A DNA stretch of 35,551 nucleotides. It comes from Candidatus Solibacter usitatus (GTDB lineage: Bacteria > Acidobacteriota > Terriglobia > Bryobacterales > Bryobacteraceae). Each line of letters begins with the position of its first letter. Position 1 is the stretch's first letter. Shown piece after piece: positions 14,956 through 23,873 of this stretch. The notes beneath the pieces are model-generated. The model was given only the letters and a program-made list of their open reading frames with translations. It searched no databases and was not told the DNA's origin. The stretch spans positions 1 through 35,551 of the forward strand of contig JACRBC010000115.1 of the NCBI GenBank assembly GCA_016213245.1, given 5' to 3'. The position numbers were made by a program, and so were the translations under genes.

Positions 14956-16381
14956 ACGCCAGCCCGTACTCGAACTCCCGGCCGTTCACCGGCGGCAGCC
15001 AGGAACGCTTGTACTCCAGGCTCGCCAGCCGCAACGCCACCGCCGGATTCAAGCGCAAGTCCACCCCGCTCCCCGCCGCCAGCGAAACCCCCTGGTTCTG
15101 GTACTTCGTGGTGTACTCCTCTTGCAGAGGCATCTTTTTGCCCAGCCTTGTCGCCTCTGCCATCAGGACGGCCTTCAGCGCCGGGTACATCCGCTCTTCG
15201 CTCACTTTCATCCCGCCGACCAGCAAGTGCGCATATGGGCTCCAACGGCTGGCTGGCCTCGGCGTCCATCGTGGTCCCAGCAGGTACGACATCGTGTCCC
15301 CGCTCAGGTTCTTTTTCAGGTCCAGCATCTTACAGCCGTACACATCCACCACCATCTGCACGGTGTCTGTCACTCTATACGCCGCCTCGCCTCCTCCGCC
15401 AATGCAAGTCAAAGCGCCGGCGCCCTCCCCAAAGAACGTCTGCGGCCGGATCTCAGCGGCGAGTTCCAGCGGCGCTATCCCAAACTGGCCTTGCCGCTCC
15501 ACCGGCGGTTGCCGCGGCCCGGATATCCGGCCGCCGCGCTCGTCTTCCAGGTAGGACGACAGCAGCGGCGAGTACACTCCCGGCCGGTTGTCCCGCGTCC
15601 AGGGCGCCTGCAGCCTCATCATGTTGGCGAACGACCGGCTCGGGTTCAGCCAACCTCGCGCCATCAGCCGCACCACTGGATTCGACACGGCGCGCTCGAT
15701 GCGCTTGATGACGTATTGATCCAACGCATCCTCCACCAGCATCCACCCCGCCCCTACAACCGGTGTGATCACGTGGTCCACATAGCCCTGTTGCGGGGGC
15801 GTCGATTGGATCTTCCCGATCGATGCTTCGCTCACCGGCCCGATCTCAAACTGCATGCTATAGGCCGCCGCAAATGCCGCCGCCCGCGCGCGGGCCTTCC
15901 AATAGACGGGATTTTTTCCAAACTCCGCCCTCCGGTAGCTGCGGTCGTTCTGTGCCCAGATGAACCCCGCGGCCGCCCCCTGCATTGGATGCCCGACGTA
16001 GTTCACGTAAAACGGATCGCCGTCCGCCCAGCCGTTCAGGTTCGAGGCTGAGTCCAGCCACCCCTTGATGAACGGGCCCTTCAACCCCTCGCGCGTCCCC
16101 GGCTCGGTCGCCAGACGGAACGCATGCTGCAGGTTCAAGAAGAAACCGCCCTGCCTGGCCAGTGCACCCCAGTCCACGCCCTGCGGATCGCCCGGCTTCA
16201 GCCACGGCTCGCGCCTTTTGGGCGCCGCCACTACCACCGGGCGGACAAACCCAGAAGCCGCGGGCGCTCCCGCCCTTCTCTCGATGTTATCCGATTCCTC
16301 GCCCGGGCCCTGGCCCAGGCACGCGCCGCGCCCCAGCAGGCAGAGCAGCGCGCAGAGACAGTACCAGCGCATCGCTCGCAT
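14918..16381 (-). CDS. exported, probable outer-membrane protein (DUF3943-like)
   Basis: A 487-residue protein with a signal peptide (YCLCALLCLLGRGACLGQ). The middle region has NYVGHPMQGAAAGFIWAQND, a conserved-looking YSMQFEIGP.SE motif, then VDHVITPVVGAGWMLVEDALD. This order (HP.GGA, Y..E.GP.SE, D...TP..G, E) resembles the DUF3943 outer-membrane family. The C-terminal half is rich in alternating strands and ends in LRMGTW, an aromatic-terminated strand typical of beta-barrels. Start ATG 16381 has AGGTG upstream; GTG 16396 and ATG 16372 are alternatives. It is divergent from the VCBS-like gene across 36 bases. Function unknown; the family link is by eye. Confidence 0.65.
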   Translation of the reverse strand: MRAMRWYCLCALLCLLGRGACLGQGPGEESDNIERRAGAPAASGFVRPVVVAAPKRREPWLKPGDPQGVDWGALARQGGFFLNLQHAFRLATEPGTREGLKGPFIKGWLDSASNLNGWADGDPFYVNYVGHPMQGAAAGFIWAQNDRSYRRAEFGKNPVYWKARARAAAFAAAYSMQFEIGPVSEASIGKIQSTPPQQGYVDHVITPVVGAGWMLVEDALDQYVIKRIERAVSNPVVRLMARGWLNPSRSFANMMRLQAPWTRDNRPGVYSPLLSSYLEDERGGRISGPRQPPVERQGQFGIAPLELAAEIRPQTFFGEGAGALTCIGGGGEAAYRVTDTVQMVVDVYGCKMLDLKKNLSGDTMSYLLGPRWTPRPASRWSPYAHLLVGGMKVSEERMYPALKAVLMAEATRLGKKMPLQEEYTTKYQNQGVSLAAGSGVDLRLNPAVALRLASLEYKRSWLPPVNGREFEYGLAFKTSVVLRMGTW

Positions 16382-16395
16382 TGATAGTATTATCA
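16382..16395. promoter_or_regulatory. palindrome in divergent intergenic region
   Basis: TGATA-GTAT-TATCA is a perfect inverted repeat in the 36-base gap between two divergent exported-protein genes, directly abutting one start codon. It includes -10-like TATTAT/TATCA sequence. It could be a shared operator or chance in an AT-rich gap. Confidence 0.3.
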
Positions 16396-16417
16396 CCTGA
16401 TTCTCACCGAGCTATAG

Positions 16418-17596
16418 ATGTCTTCCATCATGTCCTCGTTTCGTTATCGGCGTTACTTTCTGCCGTTCCTGCTCTCGACCATTTCCGCATTCCCTGCCGG
16501 GATTCCCCAGTTCAGGCAGGTCGTCGTCTCATCCGGCCTCAAGATGGGCTACCAACTCGTCGCTGTCGACCTGAACAACGATGGCCGCAAAGACCTCATC
16601 GTCATCGACGAGCGATCCACCGAACTTGCCTGGTTTGAAAACCCCGGCTGGCAGCGCCACGTCCTGGCCGCCAACGTCCCGCGCGCCATCAACCTCGACT
16701 GTTGGGACTACGATGGCGACGGCGTGCCCGAAATCGCCATGGCCCACAACTTCGAGACCAATCCGGAGAAGTCCGCCGGCAACGTGCTCATCCTGAAAGC
16801 CGGCCCGGATGTTCGGGCTCCCTGGAACGCCCGCGAAATCGACCGTATCCCCACCGCCCACCGCCTGCGCTGGATCGATCCCCGAGGAGATGGGCGAAAA
16901 CTCCTGCTCGTTGCGCCGCTGGTGGGCCCGGCGGCACGTCCCCCTGACTACGCCGGCACTGCGCCCATCTACGCCTACCGCCCCGGCCAGTGGAAGCGCG
17001 AGCTCATCACCAGCGCCCCGCGCGGCGTCCTCCACAGCATTGCGCCCGTCGCCTGGGGTGGCCGCGGCCAGCGGCTCTTCACCGCCAGCTTCTCCGGGCT
17101 GGAACTCTTCACCCCGCACCCGTCCGGCCCCTGGACCGGCGCCCTCATCGCCCCGGGCGATCCCCGCCCCTGCCCCGAATGCGGCAGCAGCGAGGTGAAG
17201 ACCGGCAAGCTCGGCCGCCATCGCTTCATTGCCGCCATCGAGCCCTGGCACGGCAACCAGGTCGTCGTCTACCTGGAGAGCGGCAAGAAATGGACGCGGG
17301 TCGTGCTCGACGACACCATGCTCAACGGCCACGCCCTGGCCGTCGGCGATCTCGATGGCGATGGCCGCGACGAAATCGTCTCCGGTTTTCGTGGCAAGGG
17401 CTTCCGCCTCTCCGTCTTCCAGGCGGAAGACAAGCAGGGCGAACGCTGGCGCCGCACCGTGATCGATCCGGACGGCATCGCCGCCGCCGACTGTAAGATC
17501 GACGACTTTGACAACGACGGCAAGGCCGACATCGCCTGCAGCGGCGCCTCCACCGGCAACGTCAAGCTCTACCTCAACCTCGGCCCGCGCCGCTGA
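16418..17596 (+). CDS. secreted FG-GAP/VCBS-repeat beta-propeller protein
   Basis: A 392-residue exported protein with a hydrophobic leader (FLPFLLSTISAFPAG). At least four Ca-binding-type repeats are visible: DLNNDGRKDLIVID, DYDGDGVPEIAMAH, DLDGDGRDEIVSGF and DDFDNDGKADIACSG, at blade-like spacing, so it is likely a calcium-stabilised beta-propeller. Repeat proteins of this kind usually bind proteins or glycans at the surface; no catalytic motif is seen. A CPECGSSE motif between blades could bind a metal or form a disulphide. Start ATG 16418; ATG 16430 is possible. It ends seven bases from the convergent Ig-repeat gene. Confidence 0.8.
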   Translation: MSSIMSSFRYRRYFLPFLLSTISAFPAGIPQFRQVVVSSGLKMGYQLVAVDLNNDGRKDLIVIDERSTELAWFENPGWQRHVLAANVPRAINLDCWDYDGDGVPEIAMAHNFETNPEKSAGNVLILKAGPDVRAPWNAREIDRIPTAHRLRWIDPRGDGRKLLLVAPLVGPAARPPDYAGTAPIYAYRPGQWKRELITSAPRGVLHSIAPVAWGGRGQRLFTASFSGLELFTPHPSGPWTGALIAPGDPRPCPECGSSEVKTGKLGRHRFIAAIEPWHGNQVVVYLESGKKWTRVVLDDTMLNGHALAVGDLDGDGRDEIVSGFRGKGFRLSVFQAEDKQGERWRRTVIDPDGIAAADCKIDDFDNDGKADIACSGASTGNVKLYLNLGPRR

Positions 17597-17603
17597 CGCG
17601 GCC

Positions 17604-20600
17604 CTACTGCGGCCGGAACGCCACCGGAACGTTGGTGAAGCTCATCGCCGGATTGAACCGCAATCCCAGCGCCGTCATCCCGCCCGGCTGGTTGCTCTGG
17701 AACTCCACGAACCCGCGCCTCCCGCTCAGTACCGGGAACCGCGCATGCATCGAGAACGACGTGTGCCCGTTGGGCGGAAGCTGAATCAGGTCGCGCCCCA
17801 CCTCGGCGCCCGTGTCGTCGCGCATGATCGCCGTGATCAAGCCCTGTGCATCGGCGCCCAGGTTGACAACCGCCACACCCGTGGAGAAACCGGCCAGGTT
17901 GTCGTACGGGACAATCACGCTGGTCTGGATCCTGTTCTCCAGAACCGAGGTGCCCTCCGACTCCGCACCGCTGCCCTGCCGCTGCCGGAAGATCGCGTAT
18001 CCCGTTACCGGTACCGAGCTCCGCACATCCGCCCAGCCCACTGTCGTCACGGAAACCGCGGCCTCCGTTTCGATCAGCAGCGTGGCGTTTGCCCCCAGCG
18101 TCCGGTCCACGGTCGAAGCCGTCACCGTAATGGCGCTTCCGCCCTGCGTCACCGTCATCGGGAGAATCAGCGGCAGGCCGTCCTCTCCCACCAGGTTCAC
18201 GCGTACCTGCGCTATCGCCGCGTTCAGGTTGGAGAGCGAAATGGTGGTCTTCCATCCGCCGCCCGATGCCAGTTGCGAGATCACCCCGGCCCGCGGGTAG
18301 GTGGTCCCCGCCGTCACCGTGATGCTGAAAGGCGCCGTCGTCGACACCCCCGCGTTGTCCGTCAGCCGCACCACGAAGGAGTAGGCGCCCGCCGTGGCCG
18401 GCACGCCTGTCAACGCCCCTGCCGCCGAAAGCGCCAGTCCGGGCGGCACGTTGCCTGAGAAGACGGCCCAGGTGTACGGCCCCACTCCCCCGCTGCCGCC
18501 GAACGTCAGGAAGTAGTTGCTCCCCGCCGTCGCGTCCGGCAAAGGCGATGTGGTCGTGATGTTGATCCCGGCGTTCACTGTCAATGTGAACGACTGCGTG
18601 GCGCTTGTGCCCACGCTGTCGGTCGCCCGCGCCACGAATGTATAAACGCCGCCCGCCCCCGGCGTGCCGCTCAACACGCCGTTCGTCGCCATCGTCACGC
18701 CCGGCGGCGGCGCCCCCGTGGCCACGTTCCACGTATAGGGCGCCACGCCGCCCGTCGCCGACAGCGTTTGGAAGTAGAACACGCCGAACGTCCCCACCGG
18801 CAACGGCGACGTCGTCACAATCGTGATTGCCGGATTCACCACCAGCGTGAACGTTTGCGTCGCCGATGCCGTGGCTGCATCGGTTACCCTCACTGTGAAA
18901 CCGTAGCTGCCCGTCGAGATCGGAGTGCCCGCCAGCGCGCCGTTGTTGGCCAGCGCCAGTCCCGGCGGCAGCGTTCCGGCGAACAGCGACCACACATACG
19001 GCGCCGTTCCGCCCGTCGCCGTCAGCGTCTGCGAGTAAGTGACGCCCACCGCGCCGCTCGCCAGCGCTGTCGTCGTGATGGAGATTCCAGAGCCCACCGT
19101 CAAGGTGAAGTTCATCGTCGCCGAGGTCAGCCCGGCGTCCAGCACCCGCACTCCAAAGTTATAGGCGCCCGCCGCCGTCGGCGTGCCCGTGATGGCGCCG
19201 TTGTTGGCCAGGACCAGCCCGGGAGCGAGAATCCCCGACGCCTGCGACCAGGTGTACGGCGCAACGCCGCCCGTGGCCTGGAGCACCAGCGAGTACGCCG
19301 CGCCCACCGATGCCGCCGGCAGCGGCGAGGTGGTCGTGATGGCCAGCCCCGTGTTGATCGTCAGCGTAAACGGCTGCGTGACCGATGCCGCCGCGCCGTC
19401 TGTCACCCGCACCAGGAAGATGTAGGAGCCCTGCGCCGAAGGCGTGCCCGTCAGCGTCCCGTTGGTCGCCAGAGACAATCCGGGCGGCACCGACCCGCCC
19501 GCCAGCGTCCAGACGTATGGCGCCGTGCCGCCCGCCGCCGCGAAAGTCTGGCTATAGACAGCCCCCAACACCCCGTTTATCAGCGGCGAGGTCGTCGTGA
19601 TGGTCAGCGACGAGCCGATGCTCAGCGAGAACGACTGTGTTGCCGTCGCCGCCGCCGCGTCCGCCACCTGTACCAGGAACGTGTAAGCGCCCGCCAACCC
19701 CGGAGTGCCTCCCAGCACGCCTGTCGGCGACATCGTCAGCCCCGGCGGCAGGCTGCCGCCCGTCACCGTCCAGGCATACGGAGGCGTCCCGCCCACCGCC
19801 GTCAAAGTCTGCGAGTACGCCACCCCCGGCACGCCGTTCGGCAGCGCCGGAGCCGTCGCGATCGCCAGCCCCGAACCCACCGTCAGGTTGAAGCTCTGCG
19901 TCGTCGACAGCGCCAGGTTGTCCGTCACCCGTACCACCATCGTGAAAGAGCCCGGCGAAGCCGGCGTCCCCGAGATCAGTCCGCTGCTGGCCAGCGTCAA
20001 GCCCGGAGGCACAGCCCCCGCCGCCAGCGTCCACAGGTATGGCGGAGTGCCGCCGCTGGCCGCCAGCGTCAGCGCGTATTGCACCCCCACCGCCGCGTTC
20101 GGCAATTGAGCCGGCGTCGTGATCGCCAGCGCCGAGCCCACCACCAGCGTGAACGCCTGCATCGTCGTCCCCGCGGTGTTGTCGTTCACCCGCAGCACAA
20201 AGGTCGAAGTCCCGCCGGTCACCGGCGTGCCGCTCAGCACCCCCAGCGTGCTCAATGCCAGCCCCGGCGGTAAACTGCCGGTCGCCAGCGTCCAGGTGTA
20301 CGGCGCGGATCCACCCGACGCCGTGAACGTCTGTGAATACGCGATCCCCGGCGTTGCCGCCGGCAGCGTGGCCGGCGTCGTCACCGTGATCGCCGCCATG
20401 ATCGTCAGGCTTAGCGTGGTCACCGTCGCTCCGGACGCCGAGTCATTCACGCGTACGGAGAAAAGAGACGGCGTGGCTGTCGACGGCGTCCCGCTGATCA
20501 GGCCGGTCGCGCTCATCGTCAGCCCCGGCGGCAGCGCGCCTCCCGTGAGCACCCACGTGTACGGCCCCGTACCCCCCGTCGCCCCCAGGTTCGCCGTGTG

Positions 20601-21830
20601 CGGCGTCCCCACCATCCCGCTCGGCAGCGGCGAGTTCGTCGTGATGGTCAGGCCCGATCCAATGTACAACGTGTAGGACTGATTGGCCGTGGTTCCAATC
20701 GCGTCCGTCACCCGCACCGCGAAGATCGAATTCGTGCTCGAAGCCGGCGTACCCGCCAGCGTCCCGGCCGGACTCAGCGCCAGGCCCACCGGCAGTGTGC
20801 CGGAGCTCACCGTCCACGTGTAGGGCGCCGTCCCGCCCAGCACGCCAAGAATGACCGAGTAGGGCGCTCCCACCGCCCCATGGGTCAGCGGACTCGGCGT
20901 GGTAATGGTCAGCACCGACGCGATGTTGATGACGTAGCTTTGACTCGCTGTCCCCGATGCCGCATCGTTCACCCGCGCAGTGAAGTTGTAGCTCCCGCCC
21001 GTTGAGGGAACGCCGCTGATCAGCCCCGCCGGCGACAGCGTCAGCCCCGGCGGCAGACTCCCCGTCGCCACCGTCCATGAATACGGCAGCGTGCCCCCCG
21101 CCGCGCTCAATCCCTGGCTGTAGGCCGCGCCCAGCGATCCGTTTGGCAACCCCGGCGTCGTAATCGCCACCCCGGTCGCTGCGCTCATCGTGTACGTCCG
21201 GTTTGAAAACGCCGCGGCCCCATCGGTCACCTTCACCGTGAACGTGTAATTCCCTCCCGCCGCCGGTATCCCCGCCAGCGCTCCCGCCGTGGAGAGACTC
21301 AGCCCCGCCGGCAGCGGCGTCGCCGGATCCACCGTGAATGTGTACGGCGGCGCGCCGCCGCTGGCGATCAGCGTCGTGCTATACCCGATCCCTACCGCCG
21401 CGTTGGCCAGTTGCACCGGCGACGTGATCGCCGGCAGACCCGATGCCGTCACCGTCAGCGAGCCCATGTTCTGCGCCCCGGCCTGCGTGATGCTGGCGTA
21501 GTTGCCCGGGTTCGAGAACGCCCCATAGGGGAAGTAGAAGCTGTACGGCGTCGGCGGCGAGCCCGCGTTGCGTACGTCGAACACCACCAGGTCGTACTTC
21601 AATTGAGCGTTCGGGAAAATGCCGGCGTCGTCGCAGGCCGGCGCGCAGCTCACCTGCGCCGCCGTCAGCACCGTCGAGGCCGCAATCGGCGCCTGCGCCG
21701 TGTACTGGAACGATAACGTCCGCCCGTCCGAACCCACTCCCGTGAAGGAGTAATTGTACGTGGCGCCGCTCACCTGCGCCGCCGCTCCGATTACGAACAG
21801 TGCTGTGGCAATTCCGTTGAATGAGTACAT
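17604..21830 (-). CDS. large exported protein with 12 putative-Ig (He_PIG) repeats
   Basis: A 1408-residue secreted or surface protein, probably an adhesin or matrix protein. ATG 21830 was chosen because GAGGAACCAA precedes it and a signal peptide follows (MYSFNGIATALFVIG, then AAAQVSGA). After about 115 residues of a unique N-terminal domain come 12 tandem repeats of about 87 residues. Each has the pattern ITT..LP.G.VG..YS..L.A.GG..PY.W....G.LPPGL.L...G...GTP...G.Y.F.V.V.D. About 220 residues of a further C-terminal beta-rich domain follow (WKTTISLSNLN through FTNVPVAFRPQ), a kind often seen at the end of Solibacter-type exported proteins. No LPXTG or barrel anchor is seen. Confidence 0.88.
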   Translation of the reverse strand: MYSFNGIATALFVIGAAAQVSGATYNYSFTGVGSDGRTLSFQYTAQAPIAASTVLTAAQVSCAPACDDAGIFPNAQLKYDLVVFDVRNAGSPPTPYSFYFPYGAFSNPGNYASITQAGAQNMGSLTVTASGLPAITSPVQLANAAVGIGYSTTLIASGGAPPYTFTVDPATPLPAGLSLSTAGALAGIPAAGGNYTFTVKVTDGAAAFSNRTYTMSAATGVAITTPGLPNGSLGAAYSQGLSAAGGTLPYSWTVATGSLPPGLTLSPAGLISGVPSTGGSYNFTARVNDAASGTASQSYVINIASVLTITTPSPLTHGAVGAPYSVILGVLGGTAPYTWTVSSGTLPVGLALSPAGTLAGTPASSTNSIFAVRVTDAIGTTANQSYTLYIGSGLTITTNSPLPSGMVGTPHTANLGATGGTGPYTWVLTGGALPPGLTMSATGLISGTPSTATPSLFSVRVNDSASGATVTTLSLTIMAAITVTTPATLPAATPGIAYSQTFTASGGSAPYTWTLATGSLPPGLALSTLGVLSGTPVTGGTSTFVLRVNDNTAGTTMQAFTLVVGSALAITTPAQLPNAAVGVQYALTLAASGGTPPYLWTLAAGAVPPGLTLASSGLISGTPASPGSFTMVVRVTDNLALSTTQSFNLTVGSGLAIATAPALPNGVPGVAYSQTLTAVGGTPPYAWTVTGGSLPPGLTMSPTGVLGGTPGLAGAYTFLVQVADAAAATATQSFSLSIGSSLTITTTSPLINGVLGAVYSQTFAAAGGTAPYVWTLAGGSVPPGLSLATNGTLTGTPSAQGSYIFLVRVTDGAAASVTQPFTLTINTGLAITTTSPLPAASVGAAYSLVLQATGGVAPYTWSQASGILAPGLVLANNGAITGTPTAAGAYNFGVRVLDAGLTSATMNFTLTVGSGISITTTALASGAVGVTYSQTLTATGGTAPYVWSLFAGTLPPGLALANNGALAGTPISTGSYGFTVRVTDAATASATQTFTLVVNPAITIVTTSPLPVGTFGVFYFQTLSATGGVAPYTWNVATGAPPPGVTMATNGVLSGTPGAGGVYTFVARATDSVGTSATQSFTLTVNAGINITTTSPLPDATAGSNYFLTFGGSGGVGPYTWAVFSGNVPPGLALSAAGALTGVPATAGAYSFVVRLTDNAGVSTTAPFSITVTAGTTYPRAGVISQLASGGGWKTTISLSNLNAAIAQVRVNLVGEDGLPLILPMTVTQGGSAITVTASTVDRTLGANATLLIETEAAVSVTTVGWADVRSSVPVTGYAIFRQRQGSGAESEGTSVLENRIQTSVIVPYDNLAGFSTGVAVVNLGADAQGLITAIMRDDTGAEVGRDLIQLPPNGHTSFSMHARFPVLSGRRGFVEFQSNQPGGMTALGLRFNPAMSFTNVPVAFRPQ
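18312..21428 (-). repeat. tract encoding 12 tandem Ig-like domains
   Basis: Twelve units of roughly 260 bases each, readable by their ITTxSPLPxG openings and PPGLxL...GxxxGTP centres. The units are diverged in sequence, so this is an old protein-domain expansion and not a recent DNA duplication. Confidence 0.85.
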
Positions 21831-22214
21831 TTGGTTCCTCGACCTCGCCATTCCAGTTTCTGGCTGCACGTCTTGCGCCGAACACACTCCGCCTGCCGGC
21901 GCGCCAGCGCTTGCCTGCCCATGTGCCGCACGTATCCATCATCATTCCAAGAGCTTACGGCCCAGCCTGCCCTTCCGGGTGCATCCTGCACGCCGCACGG
22001 CTCCTGTCCCCTTTCGACTCACCCCCTGCCTTCCCCCGCGCAGGCCCCCTCCCATCTCGTAACCTCCCGCCAATTGCCTTGGACGTTCTTACCGGATCCC
22101 TCCACCGTGTCCCTCCGGACACGCCGTGTTCCTCTGAACACAGCCAGAGAAGCAGCTAACACATTCTTTTTCAGTCTCTTACGATCTGGCCCGTGCGGTG
22201 CATTCAGGTACCGC
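21831..22214. other. 384-base intergenic region with paired palindromes
   Basis: No gene is supported. Near the right end are two tandem 19-base palindromic units (described separately) and a pyrimidine-rich stretch (CATTCTTTTTCAGTCTC). The left half is G-rich on the minus strand and forms the leader of the Ig-repeat gene. I looked for a cyclic-di-GMP (GEMM) aptamer and did not find one. Confidence 0.5.
22104..22141. repeat. two tandem palindromic 19-bp units (candidate operator)
   Basis: Plus strand 22104-22122 reads ACCGTGTCCCTCCGGACAC and 22123-22141 reads GCCGTGTTCCTCTGAACAC. Each contains six-base arms around CTCC or CTCT, so centres are 19 bases apart. The T-A pair in one unit is replaced by C-G in the other, preserving the palindrome. 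They end 73 bases before the L,D-transpeptidase start. This fits two dimer sites for a regulator, or two RNA hairpins. Confidence 0.55.
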
Positions 22215-22799
22215 ATGAAGCACACGGAATCAGCAACAGGACAACTCGCCCGGCTGCTCTCGGTTGCACTCCTCGCCGCCGCCCAGGCGCGCGCCGAAGA
22301 GTCGGCCTCCACCGGCCGGCGCATTGTGGTCAGCCTGCCGGACCGCAAGCTGCTGCTGCTGGACGGGGGGCGCGTCGCCAGAGTCTACGATGTCGCCGTC
22401 GGCAAACCCTCCACCCCCAGCCCCGTCGGCCGCTTTGAAATCGTCCACCGCATCCCCAATCCCACCTGGTACGGCCGTGACAGGACCGTTCCGCCCGGAG
22501 AGGCCAACCCCCTCGGCACCCGCTGGCTCGGCTTGAGCGTGAAAGGCTACGGCATCCACGGCACCAACAAGCCCCAGTCCATCGGCAAGCCCGCCTCAAT
22601 GGGCTGCATCCGGATGCGCAACAGCGACGTGGAGGAGCTCTTCGAGCTGGTCGGCACAGGCATCCCGGTCGAGTTGTCCGTTGAAAGTTCTGATGGCTTC
22701 CTACCCAAAGGAGAACAAACAAATGCTGCTGTTGAAGTATCTGATGATCACCGTGGGAGCGCTGCTGCTCAGCGGAGCCTCGGCCATCCTCGTCTATGA
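22215..22799 (+). CDS. L,D-transpeptidase (YkuD domain)
   Basis: Periplasmic enzyme that cross-links peptidoglycan stem peptides or attaches proteins, using a catalytic Cys. In the 194-residue protein the signal peptide is residues 1-28 (LLSVALLAAAQARAEE). The YkuD domain begins RRIVVSLPDRKLLLLDGG, with the catalytic motif HGTNKP (115-120) then SIGKPASMGCIRM (122-134), His115 and Cys131; Met129 replaces the more common His before Gly-Cys. The fold normally ends near GIPVEL (149-154). The last 40 residues are read from DNA that overlaps the next gene by 77 bases and may be unstructured. Start ATG 22215. Confidence 0.9.
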   Translation: MKHTESATGQLARLLSVALLAAAQARAEESASTGRRIVVSLPDRKLLLLDGGRVARVYDVAVGKPSTPSPVGRFEIVHRIPNPTWYGRDRTVPPGEANPLGTRWLGLSVKGYGIHGTNKPQSIGKPASMGCIRMRNSDVEELFELVGTGIPVELSVESSDGFLPKGEQTNAAVEVSDDHRGSAAAQRSLGHPRL

Positions 22800-23868
22800 C
22801 CTCTACCAGGCGCTGCGGGCTCGCCGCCGCGCCGGGCGACCGGACGGCGCGGAACCTGAGCGCCCAGCCCGCTCCCCAGAGCCTCTCCGCTGGCGCATCG
22901 CGCTCAAACTCGGCCTGCTGTCGCTCCTCCCCCTGCTCGCGGGCCTCAGCATTCTCGTCGTCCCCAGCGGCTTCGCCGCCATTCGCGTCAGCCAGGTCTC
23001 AGGACCCCGGCCCGGCACCCTCTATCCCGGCGTCCACGCCATCGTCCCGTTGATCGAACGCGCCGAACTCTACAACACCCGCGACTCGGTCTTCTCCATC
23101 GTTCTCTCCGAGGACCCGAAAAAGTCCCAACCTGGCCTCCGCGCACAAACCAGGGAAGGTCTGACCGTCGGGCTGGCCGTGGCCCTGCGTTACCGCCTCG
23201 ATCCCTCCCGCCTCTACGCCATCCACACCAGTCTTCCCGAGGATGCCGGCGAGCAGGTGGTCGCGCCCATCGTTGCCAGCGCCTTTCGTGAGACCAGCAC
23301 CAACTTCGGCGTGCGCGAGCTCTTCTCCACCAAGCGTGAGGAGGTTCGCCTTGCGGCCGCCGCCACCATCAGCCGCCGTCTGGCCTCCGATGGCCTCCTG
23401 GTGAAAGAGGTCATCCTGCGCGACGTCCAGTTGCCGCTGGAATACTCCCGCGGTCTGGAAGCCATGCTCCTCAGGGAGCAGCAGAACGAACGGCTGACCG
23501 TTGAACTCGTGGCCAAGGAGAAGGAGGTCAAGGTCGCCCAAATGGAGGCCTCCTCCCAGAAGGAAATCGCCATCAAACAGGCCGAGGGCATGGCGCAGGC
23601 CAAGTTGCTTGATAGCCGCGCCGAACTCGAGCGCCTCAAACTCATGGCCGAGGCGGAGGAAAACAAGATCCGCCGCGTCGCCAACGCCAACTCCGAGAAG
23701 CTCCGCCTCGAGGCCGAAGTGCTGAAACAGAACCCCATGCTCATCCAGAAGATCATCGCCGAGCGTCTCTCCGACAAGGTGCAGATCATGATGATCCCCG
23801 CCGACGTGAAGAACTTCTTCGCCACCGACGTCCTTCGCGGTGCGATGATGCCCTCCATGGCCAGGTAA
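22723..23868 (+). CDS. SPFH/band-7 (prohibitin-like) membrane protein
   Basis: A 381-residue membrane scaffold protein. ATG 22723 has AAGGAG nine bases upstream. Two hydrophobic segments occur: residues 5-28 (LMITVGALLLSGASAILVY) and 59-82, separated by an Arg/Pro-rich loop. The SPFH domain follows (GFAAIRVSQVSGPRPGTLYPGVH through REVILRDVQLP-like strands), then a long Glu/Lys/Ala helix (about 245-330, EKEVKVAQMEASSQKEIAIK) expected to form a coiled coil. Such proteins form ring assemblies around proteases or in lipid microdomains. Two membrane segments are unusual, since prohibitins have one. It overlaps the L,D-transpeptidase, suggesting coupled expression and perhaps a cell-envelope role. 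Confidence 0.88.
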   Translation: MLLLKYLMITVGALLLSGASAILVYDLYQALRARRRAGRPDGAEPERPARSPEPLRWRIALKLGLLSLLPLLAGLSILVVPSGFAAIRVSQVSGPRPGTLYPGVHAIVPLIERAELYNTRDSVFSIVLSEDPKKSQPGLRAQTREGLTVGLAVALRYRLDPSRLYAIHTSLPEDAGEQVVAPIVASAFRETSTNFGVRELFSTKREEVRLAAAATISRRLASDGLLVKEVILRDVQLPLEYSRGLEAMLLREQQNERLTVELVAKEKEVKVAQMEASSQKEIAIKQAEGMAQAKLLDSRAELERLKLMAEAEENKIRRVANANSEKLRLEAEVLKQNPMLIQKIIAERLSDKVQIMMIPADVKNFFATDVLRGAMMPSMAR

Positions 23869-23873
23869 GCCTC

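Noticed and set aside
18768..20273. 501-codon Arg-rich open frame on the plus strand
   Set aside because: Antisense to the Ig-repeat tract; its repetitiveness simply mirrors the repeats on the other strand.
18312..21428. Regularly spaced repeats resembling a CRISPR or satellite array
   Set aside because: The period is about 260 bases and the units encode diverged Ig domains in one frame; there are no short identical repeats with unique spacers.
21831..22214. Possible cyclic-di-GMP riboswitch upstream of the Ig-repeat gene
   Set aside because: The conserved GEMM aptamer segments are not present on either strand.
22723..23868. SPFH gene as HflK or HflC
   Set aside because: There are two membrane segments, no adjacent partner gene and no ftsH; only the general SPFH family is supported.
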